DNA from: Paenimyroides baculatum
Lineage (GTDB): Bacteria; Bacteroidota; Bacteroidia; Flavobacteriales; Flavobacteriaceae
Direction of reading: 5' to 3'
Assembly (NCBI RefSeq): GCF_008629655.1
Contig: NZ_VWSG01000007.1
Span: forward strand, 62,001-126,000
Length of the DNA: 64,000 nt
Position numbers and translations under genes: made by a program. Shown piece by piece: positions 35,895-43,540 of the stretch. Position 1 is the stretch's first letter, and the number at the start of each line of letters is the position of its first letter. Below the pieces are notes generated by a model. It was not told where the DNA came from, searched no databases, and saw nothing but the letters and a program-made list of their open reading frames with translations.

Positions 35895-36470
35895 ATGGAA
35901 ATTAATTTTAAAGAGATTTTTACCGCTGGTATGATTTTATTCGCCGTGATTGATATTTTAGGATCGATCCCTATTATTGTTGATTTACGTGCGCGTGTTG
36001 GGAAAATTCAGTCGGAAAAAGCATCAATTGTTGCAGCCTGCATTATGATTGCCTTTTTGTTTGTTGGTGAAAGTATTCTGACTTTAATTGGGATAGATGT
36101 AAATTCGTTTGCAGTTGCAGGTGCTTTTGTATTGTTCTTTTTAGCTTTAGAAATGATTTTGGGCATTCGGTTGTATCGCGATGAAGAACCCAAAACGGCA
36201 TCGATTGTTCCATTGGCTTTCCCATTAATTGCCGGACCGGGAATTATGACCACCATTTTGGCGTTACGTGCAGAGTATCAAACCATAAATATTGTATTCG
36301 CTATTATTCTGAATATTATCGTTGTTTATGTGGTTTTAAAATTATCTGGACAGATAGAACGCCTTATAGGAACCAATGGTTTAGGAGTGATTCGCAAAGT
36401 ATTCGGAGTAGTTTTACTGGCAATTGCTGTTAAATTATTTGCTACTAATGTTAAAGGCTTGTTTAACTAA
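35895..36470 (+). CDS. MarC family membrane protein
   Basis: A 191-residue inner-membrane protein with six helices and the MarC features: DILGSIPI in the first helix region and PLAFPLIAGPGIMTT near residue 115 with the conserved PGxxTT-like loop. Despite the name the family is not a drug pump with certainty; a transport role is presumed. It is followed after 47 bases by a small membrane protein and an FAD protein on the same strand. Confidence 0.85.
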   Translation: MEINFKEIFTAGMILFAVIDILGSIPIIVDLRARVGKIQSEKASIVAACIMIAFLFVGESILTLIGIDVNSFAVAGAFVLFFLALEMILGIRLYRDEEPKTASIVPLAFPLIAGPGIMTTILALRAEYQTINIVFAIILNIIVVYVVLKLSGQIERLIGTNGLGVIRKVFGVVLLAIAVKLFATNVKGLFN

Positions 36471-36517
36471 TTAAATATTTTGTACTTTCGTTTCCTATTC
36501 AACAAAATAAATCAATA

Positions 36518-36712
36518 ATGAAATACGTTACATACATAGTTATAGCTATTGCTATTGCTTTGATTGTATTAAACATTACAAAATTAGATTTTAACAACTT
36601 ATTTCAAGGTGAAAGTGTTGTAGCTTTAATTTGTATTATTGCCATTTTGTGTGCAGTAATCTTATTGCTTATCTTTAATACTTCAAAAGCAATAGACAAT
36701 AAAAACAAGTAA
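36518..36712 (+). CDS. small two-helix membrane protein
   Basis: A 64-residue protein with two hydrophobic helices (about 4-20 and 34-54) and a short basic tail. No family is recognised. It starts one base before the FAD protein begins (36714) and after a near-consensus box TACTTTCG at 36483-36490. It is likely real because of the tight spacing with the next gene. Confidence 0.55.
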   Translation: MKYVTYIVIAIAIALIVLNITKLDFNNLFQGESVVALICIIAILCAVILLLIFNTSKAIDNKNK

Positions 36713-36713
36713 A

Positions 36714-37328
36714 ATGTTTGACTGTTTAATAATAGGCGGAGGCGTTTCGGGGGTTTCTTGTGCCTTGGTTTTAGGATCGGCAAATGCTAAACCATTTGTA
36801 AACGATAAAAAAATCGGTATCATTGCCCACCAAAAATCATCAATGCTGCAAGATGCATTGTTCAACAACGCCTACGGAATACCACCCGGTACTTTAGGAA
36901 GCTACTTATTACACCAAACCCTTACCGATTTAAACAATATATACCCGCACATTAATCAAATTTTAAACGAACGGGTACTTTCTATAATTAATCACAAAGA
37001 TTATTTTTTAGTTACTACTACCGAAAATATTTACGAAAGTAAATGTGTAGTTGTTGCTATCAACTCAAGCAATCCTTTTACCATTAACGGTTGTTTGGAA
37101 CCTTATGTAATTCCTCACGGAAAATCGTTACCGCAGAAAAACCGTATTCAATTAGCAAATAATGATCATTTGGTTTTTGAAAAAATTTATGTTGCCGGAA
37201 CTTTAGCAGGACATCGCAGTCAGCTGGCAATTGCCGCAGGAAGTGGCGCTGCCGTTGCGACCGATATTTTAACTTTGTGGAACAACGGTATTGAAACCCA
37301 CGTACACGATAGTATTAGAAAGAAGTAA
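36714..37328 (+). CDS. FAD/NAD(P)-binding oxidoreductase-like protein, short
   Basis: A 204-residue protein with an N-terminal dinucleotide fold IIGGGVSGVSCALVL at 6-20 and a C-terminal FAD-binding signature IYVAGTLAGHRSQLAIAAGSGAA near 165, the layout of thioredoxin-reductase-like enzymes. The usual central NADPH domain and redox CxxC are missing, so it can bind FAD but is unlikely to be a classical thioredoxin reductase. Reduction partner is unknown. It ends before a bidirectional terminator. Confidence 0.7.
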   Translation: MFDCLIIGGGVSGVSCALVLGSANAKPFVNDKKIGIIAHQKSSMLQDALFNNAYGIPPGTLGSYLLHQTLTDLNNIYPHINQILNERVLSIINHKDYFLVTTTENIYESKCVVVAINSSNPFTINGCLEPYVIPHGKSLPQKNRIQLANNDHLVFEKIYVAGTLAGHRSQLAIAAGSGAAVATDILTLWNNGIETHVHDSIRKK

Positions 37329-37344
37329 AAAATATATAATCAAT

Positions 37345-37373
37345 AAAAAAGCAGGTTTAAAACCTGCTTTTTT
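37345..37373. terminator. bidirectional intrinsic terminator
   Basis: AAAAAAGCAGGTT, loop TAA, AACCTGCTTTTTT between convergent genes ending at 37328 and 37380. Confidence 0.88.
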
Positions 37374-37379
37374 ATCTTT

Positions 37380-37613
37380 TTATTTTAAGAACGAATGTGC
37401 TGTAGTGTCTTGATCGTCTTCATTGTTAGCTGCAAAAATACGTAGTTGTTTTAACCAGTAAACAAAAGCAACTGTACAAATAATAATGAAAATCCAGTTA
37501 AGTAAGTTTGCAACCCACCAGTTTGTTAATTCTAATTTCGCAAACCAGTCCATTGGTACAAACAAAACATCAACGAATAAAAATTGTATCCCGTGAAAGA
37601 AAGATGTCCACAT
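37380..37613 (-). CDS. small membrane protein (DUF6341-like)
   Basis: A 77-residue protein with one or two hydrophobic stretches (about 8-25 and 33-56) and an acidic tail. The start MWTSFFHGIQFLFVDVLF and its position next to a DUF6427-like gene match a small flavobacterial family known as DUF6341. Function unknown. It has a promoter divergent from the DUF6427-like gene. Confidence 0.68.
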   Translation of the reverse strand: MWTSFFHGIQFLFVDVLFVPMDWFAKLELTNWWVANLLNWIFIIICTVAFVYWLKQLRIFAANNEDDQDTTAHSFLK

Positions 37614-37656
37614 AATATTGTTATTAAATTATTTATGTTTAGTTTTAGTTTAATTC

Positions 37657-37664
37657 TAACTTTG
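37657..37664 (+). promoter_or_regulatory. -7 promoter box TAACTTTG for the DUF6427-like gene
   Basis: TAACTTTG, 59 bases before the ATG at 37723. It abuts the minus-strand box at 37668-37675. Confidence 0.45.
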
Positions 37665-37667
37665 CAA

Positions 37668-37675
37668 CAAAAGTA
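37668..37675 (-). promoter_or_regulatory. -7 promoter box TACTTTTG for the DUF6341-like gene
   Basis: Minus-strand TACTTTTG, 55 bases before the ATG at 37613. Only three bases separate it from the plus-strand box, so the two promoters face outward from one point. Confidence 0.45.
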
Positions 37676-37722
37676 AAAAAAATTATTAACAACTTATTTA
37701 CAAAAACAAAATAATATCATTA

Positions 37723-38652
37723 ATGCTTACAAATCTTTTTTCTAAAAGCAGACCAATAGGATATGTGGTTATAGGGCTAATGCTTTTAATAACGTATCTC
37801 ATACATTTGGTAAACGATTTAAAATGGTTACAGTCGCCGGCTGTAATTATAGAAAAAAGTTTTTTGTTTGTAGTTGTGGCATTTTCGGTTTTGCTGATAC
37901 AGTTTATCACCGTAAAAAACTATCTGGCGGTTAACAACCTGTATTCGTTGTTTTTGTATGCCTGTTTTTTAATTTTGTTTCCTACTTTTTATGATGATGC
38001 GCAATTAATCATTGCAAACCTGCTGGTACTTTTGGCATTGAGAAGAGTTATTTCGCTACAAACTTTAAACGAACCAAAAATTAAGATTTTCGATGCCAGC
38101 TTATGGATTTTCGTTGCAACGTTGTTTGAATCATGGACGATTCTTTATTTTGTAATGATCTACCTTGCAATAATTTGGTATGTGAATCAGGATTACCGCA
38201 ATTGGATTATTCCGTTGATTGCATTGTTAACCGTTACCATTTTATTTTACACTTACAGTTTGTTTTACAATATTAACCTGGTGGAATTTTGGACAGATAA
38301 GTACGATATTGGTTTCAACTTTAGTTATTTCGATAACATTTATCAAAACATAGCGCTTTCTTTTCTGGCAACAATTGCGGTTTTATTTACCGTTTATCAG
38401 TTAACCAATTTAAAAAGTATCGCCACAAACCAGGTAACACTTTATAAAAACATTGTACTTTGCTTTGTAATCGGAGCCGCTATTTACATCATCACTCCAG
38501 AAAAATCAAACGGATTACTGGTTTTCACTTTCTTTCCGTTATCGATTATCGGTGGAAATTTCATTGCCAACACACCAAATAAATGGGTTAAAGAAGCTGT
38601 TTTAGCAACAATTCTTGGAGTAAGTTTATTACTGTTTTTACTGAAATTATAA
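37723..38652 (+). CDS. multi-pass membrane protein (DUF6427-like)
   Basis: A 309-residue protein with about eight to ten hydrophobic helices and few charged residues, matching a flavobacterial membrane family called DUF6427. Function unknown. The end overlaps the convergent upp gene by six bases. The DUF6341 - DUF6427 - upp order is common in the family of organisms. Confidence 0.68.
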   Translation: MLTNLFSKSRPIGYVVIGLMLLITYLIHLVNDLKWLQSPAVIIEKSFLFVVVAFSVLLIQFITVKNYLAVNNLYSLFLYACFLILFPTFYDDAQLIIANLLVLLALRRVISLQTLNEPKIKIFDASLWIFVATLFESWTILYFVMIYLAIIWYVNQDYRNWIIPLIALLTVTILFYTYSLFYNINLVEFWTDKYDIGFNFSYFDNIYQNIALSFLATIAVLFTVYQLTNLKSIATNQVTLYKNIVLCFVIGAAIYIITPEKSNGLLVFTFFPLSIIGGNFIANTPNKWVKEAVLATILGVSLLLFLLKL

Positions 38653-39288
38653 TTTTTCGCCATAAGCCAAATCGCCTGCATCGCCAATTCCGGGAATAAT
38701 GTATTTGTTTTCGTTCAAAGAATCGTCTAAACTGGCAACCCACAAATGAATATTTTCCGGCAGATGTTCCTTTAAATATTCAATTCCTTCGGGTGCGGCA
38801 ATAACTACGCAAATATGAATTTCCTTTGGATGTTCCTTCTTCATTAACTGATCAAAAACAGCAACCATAGAATGTCCCGTTGCCAACATTGGATCCAACA
38901 AAAGCAGACATTTTCCTTCAAACGATGGTGCTGCCTGATATTCAACCAAAATCTCTTCGGCTCCGTGTGTTCTGGCTGCCGATACAAATCCGTTTTCGGC
39001 ATCATCAAAAAAACTCATAAAACCGGTATGTAAAGCCAATCCAGCACGAAGTATCGAACACAAAACCACCTCATCTTTAATCATCATCGTATCTTTTGTC
39101 CCAAGTGGTGTTTGTATCGAAGTGTCTTTATACGACAATTTCTTGCTTAATTCATATGCCATAATCTCTCCAATTCGTTCCATATTTTTACGAAAACGCA
39201 TCGAATCGTTTTGTACTTTAACATCGCGCAACTGCGCCAAAAAATGATTTAAAATACTGTTCTGTTCTGATATGTAGTGAATATGCAT
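38647..39288 (-). CDS. upp: uracil phosphoribosyltransferase
   Basis: Pyrimidine salvage enzyme making UMP from uracil and PRPP. The 213 residues have the PRPP-binding loop LLLDPMLATGHSM near residue 130 and the C-terminal uracil-binding GIGDAGDLAYG. In the canonical loop the residue after TG is usually glycine; here it is histidine. It is divergent from the DUF4254 gene. Confidence 0.92.
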   Translation of the reverse strand: MHIHYISEQNSILNHFLAQLRDVKVQNDSMRFRKNMERIGEIMAYELSKKLSYKDTSIQTPLGTKDTMMIKDEVVLCSILRAGLALHTGFMSFFDDAENGFVSAARTHGAEEILVEYQAAPSFEGKCLLLLDPMLATGHSMVAVFDQLMKKEHPKEIHICVVIAAPEGIEYLKEHLPENIHLWVASLDDSLNENKYIIPGIGDAGDLAYGEKL

Positions 39289-39308
39289 AAGTTTACTAAT
39301 GAATTTTA

Positions 39309-39337
39309 TTGTTGTAAAAGTATTAAAAGTATATTTG
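39309..39337 (+). promoter_or_regulatory. complete flavobacterial promoter for the DUF4254 unit
   Basis: TTG at 39309-39311, an 18-base spacer, and TATATTTG at 39330-39337. The ATG follows at 39356 with an expected leader of about 12 bases. Confidence 0.7.
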
Positions 39338-39355
39338 TAAATAAAAATTATAACA

Positions 39356-39961
39356 ATGTTTGCAGAATTAGCTTTTCCTGTTTTTGAAAAAAGTATCGAA
39401 GATTACCACCAATTTGACGATGTTAACCAACCAATAGCAAACCCTTACGAAAAAGGTTCTATTGAACATTTGCTGTATGCAAAAAACTGGGTTGATACCG
39501 TGCAATGGCATTATGAAGATATTATTCGCGATCCGCAGATTGACCCCGTTGCTGCTTTGGTTTTAAAACGTAAAATTGATGCATCGAACCAAGTAAGAAC
39601 CGATATGGTTGAATATATCGACAGTTATTTTTTAGATAAATACAAAAACGTTCAGGTTAAGCCAAATGCTAGAATAAATACCGAAAGTCCGGCTTGGGCA
39701 ATTGATCGTTTGTCTATTTTGGCATTAAAGATCTACCACATGCAAGAAGAAGCTACGCGACCAGATGCATCGGCAGATCACCGCGAAAAATGTCAGGCTA
39801 AATTAGATGTTCTTTTAGAGCAGAAACAAGATATGTTTACATCAATCAGCCAATTGATTGAAGATATAGAAAACGGCGACAAATTCATGAAAGCGTACAA
39901 ACAAATGAAGATGTATAACGACGAAGAATTGAATCCGGTATTGTATCAAAATAAAAAATAA
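39356..39961 (+). CDS. DUF4254 domain-containing protein
   Basis: A 201-residue soluble, mostly helical protein matching DUF4254, found next to lipopolysaccharide glycosyltransferase genes in Bacteroidota. Its function is unknown. Features include HFDD-like motifs (KNWVDTVQWHYEDIIRD near residue 40) and a predicted coiled-coil near the end. Ten bases after its stop is a clear terminator, so it is mostly transcribed alone. Confidence 0.75.
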   Translation: MFAELAFPVFEKSIEDYHQFDDVNQPIANPYEKGSIEHLLYAKNWVDTVQWHYEDIIRDPQIDPVAALVLKRKIDASNQVRTDMVEYIDSYFLDKYKNVQVKPNARINTESPAWAIDRLSILALKIYHMQEEATRPDASADHREKCQAKLDVLLEQKQDMFTSISQLIEDIENGDKFMKAYKQMKMYNDEELNPVLYQNKK

Positions 39962-39970
39962 GTACTTTTG

Positions 39971-40000
39971 AAAGACTTTCTTAAACAGAAAGTCTTTTTT
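39971..40000 (+). terminator. intrinsic terminator after the DUF4254 gene
   Basis: AAAGACTTTC, loop TTAAACA, GAAAGTCTTT followed by T. It lies between the DUF4254 stop and the ATG at 40004, so it excludes an upstream start for the next gene. Confidence 0.85.
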
Positions 40001-40003
40001 ACT

Positions 40004-40303
40004 ATGAACAAACTTTTAAAAATAGCGCAGGTATTCGTTTTTACCATTTTAATACTTTTAATTGCTGTATTTATATGGCAGTTTTTCGATGCTTACGCCA
40101 AATTACTTTTTATTCCGCTGGGCTTTTTAAGCATTTATTACCTGTTGATCTATCTGTTTGCAAAACTGTTGCAGCAAAACCAATCGAAAGTGTGGTTTTA
40201 TGTAGGTATTTTCTTTATGATCATTCCGTTGCTCGCTTTTTCAATGGCTTACAAACCCGTTTTAGAATTTTCGTACAATATTTTGCAGACTTTAGGCAAT
40301 TAA
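40004..40303 (+). CDS. small multi-pass membrane protein
   Basis: A 99-residue protein with three hydrophobic helices (about 5-25, 30-55, 65-85) and no recognised family. The start is the ATG at 40004; an in-frame TTG at 39968 would read through the terminator. It is one base from the GT9 gene and so probably co-translated. Confidence 0.6.
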   Translation: MNKLLKIAQVFVFTILILLIAVFIWQFFDAYAKLLFIPLGFLSIYYLLIYLFAKLLQQNQSKVWFYVGIFFMIIPLLAFSMAYKPVLEFSYNILQTLGN

Positions 40304-40304
40304 A

Positions 40305-41336
40305 ATGAAGCATATTTTAGTAATACGATTATCGGCAATGGGCGATGTTGCTATGACGGTTCCTGTTATACGATCGCTTATTCAGCAACATACAGATGTA
40401 AAAGTCACAGTGGTTTCACGTCCTTTTTTCAAGCCTTTTTTTGATGATATGGATCGGGTTGATTTTTTTGGAGTTGATCTGGAAAATCGTCATAAAGGAT
40501 TTTTTGGGATTTACAGATTATATCAACATCTAAAAAAGCTAAAAATTGATTTTGTTGCCGATTTTCATAATGTATTGCGATCTAAAATACTTCGTACCTT
40601 TTTTAAATCAAACGGAACAAAAACAGCATTTACTGATAAAGGCAGAAAAGAAAAAAAGGAATTAACCCGATTAGAGAAAAAAGTATTAAAGCCTGTAAAA
40701 CCAATGGTTGAACGACATGTTGATACCTTGGAAAGTTTAGGTTTTAAGGTTGATCTATCAAAAATTGTGTTTCCTGAAAGATCGGTTTTGGCTGATGAAA
40801 TTTTGGCTGTTACTGCCGAAAAATCAATTAATAAATGGATTGGAATTGCCCCTTTTGCACAATATCAAACAAAAGTGTATCCAACCGAATTAATGCAAAA
40901 GGTTATTTTAGATCTTTCTGCAAATCAAAATCACAAAATTTTCTTGTTTGGTGGAAAAAATGAATTAAATTCGTTAAAAAACCTTCAGCAAAACCTTGAA
41001 AATGTTATATTAGTTGCCAATAAACTTACTTTTAAACAAGAATTACAGTTTATTCCGCATTTAGATGTAATGCTTTCAATGGATTCGGGCAACGCGCATA
41101 TTGCAGCAATGTACGGCATAAAAGTTGTTACGTTGTGGGGAAACACGCATCCGTTTGCAGGTTTTGTACCATTTAATCAACCGTTAGAAAACAGTTTGAT
41201 TCCAGATTTAGAGAAATACCCGTTTTTGCCTACATCGGTTTACGGAAACAAAATTGTAACAGGCTACCAAGATGTTATGCAAAGTATAACTCCCGAAGAA
41301 GTTGTTGCGAAAATTAGTACAAATTTATACGAATGA
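40305..41336 (+). CDS. glycosyltransferase family 9 (heptosyltransferase-like)
   Basis: Transfers a sugar such as ADP-heptose to the lipopolysaccharide core at the inner membrane. The 343 residues show the N-terminal LVIRLSAMGDVAMTVPVI opening and the C-terminal donor signature LSMDSGNAHIAAMYG ... VTLWG, with histidine and aspartate. It is followed with a four-base ATGA overlap by the M20 gene. Which sugar is transferred cannot be read from sequence. Confidence 0.88.
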   Translation: MKHILVIRLSAMGDVAMTVPVIRSLIQQHTDVKVTVVSRPFFKPFFDDMDRVDFFGVDLENRHKGFFGIYRLYQHLKKLKIDFVADFHNVLRSKILRTFFKSNGTKTAFTDKGRKEKKELTRLEKKVLKPVKPMVERHVDTLESLGFKVDLSKIVFPERSVLADEILAVTAEKSINKWIGIAPFAQYQTKVYPTELMQKVILDLSANQNHKIFLFGGKNELNSLKNLQQNLENVILVANKLTFKQELQFIPHLDVMLSMDSGNAHIAAMYGIKVVTLWGNTHPFAGFVPFNQPLENSLIPDLEKYPFLPTSVYGNKIVTGYQDVMQSITPEEVVAKISTNLYE

Positions 41337-42391
41337 AAGATTTAATAGAAAAAAGCATTGGGCTGCTAAAAGATTTAATTAAAACACCGTCGTTTAGTAA
41401 AGAAGAAGATATTACAGCCGAAATTATTGATACTTATATAAAAAGTTTCGGCGTAGAAACATACCGCGAATTAAACAACGTTTGGGCTTTTAACAAGTAT
41501 TACGATCCGTTAAAACCCACTATTTTATTGAACTCGCACCACGATACGGTTCGTCCGAATATCGATTATACGCGTAATCCTTTTTTAGCGGAGATAATTG
41601 ATGGAAAATTGTATGGTTTGGGATCGAACGATGCCGGCGGATGCTTGGTTTCGTTGATTTCTACCTTTTTGCATTATTACAATCAGCCTAATTTAAAATA
41701 CAATTTAGTAATTGCCGCTACTGCCGAAGAAGAAATTTTAGGCTTGCACGGTTTGGAATTTGTGGTACCAAAATTAAGTGCGTTAGATTTTGCAATAGTA
41801 GGCGAACCAACACAGATGCATTTGGCAGTTGCCGAAAAAGGTTTGATGGTTTTAGAATGCACCGCTTCCGGAAAATCGGGACACGCAGCACGTAACGAAG
41901 GCGAAAACGCCATTTACAACGCTATTGAAGATATTTTGTGGTTTAAAACATTTGAATTCCCTAAACAGTCTGAAATGTTTGGACCGATAAAAATGTCGGT
42001 TACCATGATAAATGCCGGAACACAACACAACGTAGTGCCATCGAGCTGCGATTTTGTGGTTGATGTTCGTATTACCGATGCTTACACCAACGAAGAGGTT
42101 TTAGATATTATAAAGGCACATACAAAATGTGAAATTAAACCGCGATCAACCCGTTTGCGTCCGTCATTTATTTCGTTAGATCATCCGATTGTAAAAGCTG
42201 GAATGAATTTAGGCAGAACTACTTATGGCTCGCCTACAACAAGTGATCAGGCTGTTTTAAAAATTCCATCGTTAAAATTAGGACCGGGAAATTCGGCACG
42301 TTCGCACACCGCAGATGAATTTGTATATGTTAACGAAATTGAAGAAGGTGTAGAACTGTATATTAAAATTTTGGATCAGTTAGTGTTGTAG
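41333..42391 (+). CDS. M20 family zinc deacylase (acetylornithine deacetylase-like)
   Basis: A 352-residue M20 metallo-hydrolase. Metal ligands include the histidine of NSHHDTVRPN, aspartate of GLGSNDAGG, the catalytic glutamates in ATAEEEILG and GEPTQM, and the late histidine in RSHTADEFV. Family members remove acyl groups from N-acyl amino acids, including arginine-pathway intermediates such as N-acetyl- or N-succinyl-citrulline in Bacteroidota. No arginine genes are adjacent here, so the substrate is inferred. Confidence 0.82.
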   Translation: MKDLIEKSIGLLKDLIKTPSFSKEEDITAEIIDTYIKSFGVETYRELNNVWAFNKYYDPLKPTILLNSHHDTVRPNIDYTRNPFLAEIIDGKLYGLGSNDAGGCLVSLISTFLHYYNQPNLKYNLVIAATAEEEILGLHGLEFVVPKLSALDFAIVGEPTQMHLAVAEKGLMVLECTASGKSGHAARNEGENAIYNAIEDILWFKTFEFPKQSEMFGPIKMSVTMINAGTQHNVVPSSCDFVVDVRITDAYTNEEVLDIIKAHTKCEIKPRSTRLRPSFISLDHPIVKAGMNLGRTTYGSPTTSDQAVLKIPSLKLGPGNSARSHTADEFVYVNEIEEGVELYIKILDQLVL

Positions 42392-42392
42392 A

Positions 42393-43081
42393 CTAAAACA
42401 TTCTTAATTGATTGTTATTCGTACTTCTTTTTAAATTGCTGTTTTTTGATTTAGGATATGGTATTTCAATAACACACCAAACTGTATTATGTATGTGAAA
42501 AATCATGGTAAGTTTATTATTTCTCATCCAGTCTCTAACAATAATATATGAAAACATATTAGCTTGAATATGATTCCATTTTTTTATCCTGAAGTTTTCA
42601 GAATATGTTAGCATATATATTTCCGCGGGTCTAGTTTCTTTATTTTCAAAAGGATAAAAACCAGTACAATTAAATTCTTTGATATTTGCCCTCTTTTTAT
42701 ATCTGTGATAAAATAGACCTAATGCATTTTTTTCTATTACCTTTTTAATTCTGTCATTTTCAGCTTTAAAATATATTTTACCACTTTCATCTTGAAAATA
42801 TGACTCTTCAATTTTAGCCATTAATTTTGGCGAGCGCTTTCTCGCTCTATAGACATTACCTCCTTCAGATTTTCTTGCTACTAAATTGGGATTATTGGAA
42901 ATTTCAGTTAGTACATTAATGAAATACTCTTCATCTAATGAAAACGAATTATTACATGTTTGCAACAGGGAATTGTTATCAGATTATCTGGATACGGCTT
43001 TTCAAGTAAACTTTTAGATGGAATGTGATCTTTAGTATTGGATACATTATCACAAAAAGAACATTGAATTTCAATACTCAT
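42393..43081 (-). pseudogene. HNH-type nuclease-like gene broken by a one-base deletion
   Basis: The frame from the ATG at 43081 reads MSIEIQCSFCDN, then DHIPSKSLL and NLITIPCCK, before running off in the wrong frame. The next frame continues TCNNSFSLDEEYF and goes on for about 188 codons to 42393. Joined, this gives a plausible 229-residue protein with C-x2-C (residues 7-10), DH (18-19), and C-x3-C then NN, the layout of HNH-like nucleases with a zinc knuckle. The break is at 42959-42961, where an AAA on the coding strand should probably be AAAA. A sequencing error or true pseudogene are both possible. The second part also contains a positively charged tail. The gene looks more AT-rich than its neighbours, suggesting transfer. 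Confidence 0.6.
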
Positions 43082-43123
43082 ATTCCTCACAATTAACTTT
43101 AAAACCCTACTCCTATCCTACTT

Positions 43124-43540
43124 TTAAAAATCTCCAATATTTGCTTTTATCGGTATCACCATAAACTGTTTTTTATATTGATTGTCTTTTGTGGCAACAT
43201 TCCAACGTGTTGATGCAATTACTCGGACTGCTTCTTTATAAAAACTGTTTTCTGCCGAAATTTCTTTGGGCGAAAATTCAAATGCTTTACCGTCTTCACT
43301 CACTGCAAATACCACATAAAACACAAAATAAGGTTTCTTTTTTGCTGTTTTAGGTATGTCTTCTTTTTTTACGTTGTTGTAGTTAAAATTATTGTTTACG
43401 TAATAGTATAAATCTTCGGTGTTTCCGCCGGCATAATTGGCATCTTTAACAACCGGTTTGTAAGGCAGAACCAATGTGTCTTGAGCAAATGCTGATAAAT
43501 TACTTAAAAATAAAAATAATAAAATACTTAAATTTCTCAT
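43124..43540 (-). CDS. exported protein of unknown function
   Basis: A 138-residue protein with a signal peptide (ends near AFAQ) and a compact mature region, parts of which (YFVFYVVFAVSEDGKAFEF ... AVRVIASTRWNVA) recall the TonB C-terminal domain. The ATG overlaps the stop of mfd by four bases (ATGA), so it is translated with it. No known function. Confidence 0.65.
   Translation of the reverse strand: MRNLSILLFLFLSNLSAFAQDTLVLPYKPVVKDANYAGGNTEDLYYYVNNNFNYNNVKKEDIPKTAKKKPYFVFYVVFAVSEDGKAFEFSPKEISAENSFYKEAVRVIASTRWNVATKDNQYKKQFMVIPIKANIGDF

Noticed and set aside
39968..40003. TTG start for the small membrane protein at 40004
   Set aside because: The extended start would read through a terminator and adds no conserved sequence.
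41683..41913. Antisense reading frames within conserved genes, such as this one in the M20 gene
   Set aside because: They lack conserved motifs and overlap well-supported genes in opposite frames.
42957..42963. Programmed -1 frameshift in the HNH gene
   Set aside because: The sequence around AAA is not a good slippery heptamer and no stimulatory structure is visible; a deletion or sequencing error is simpler.
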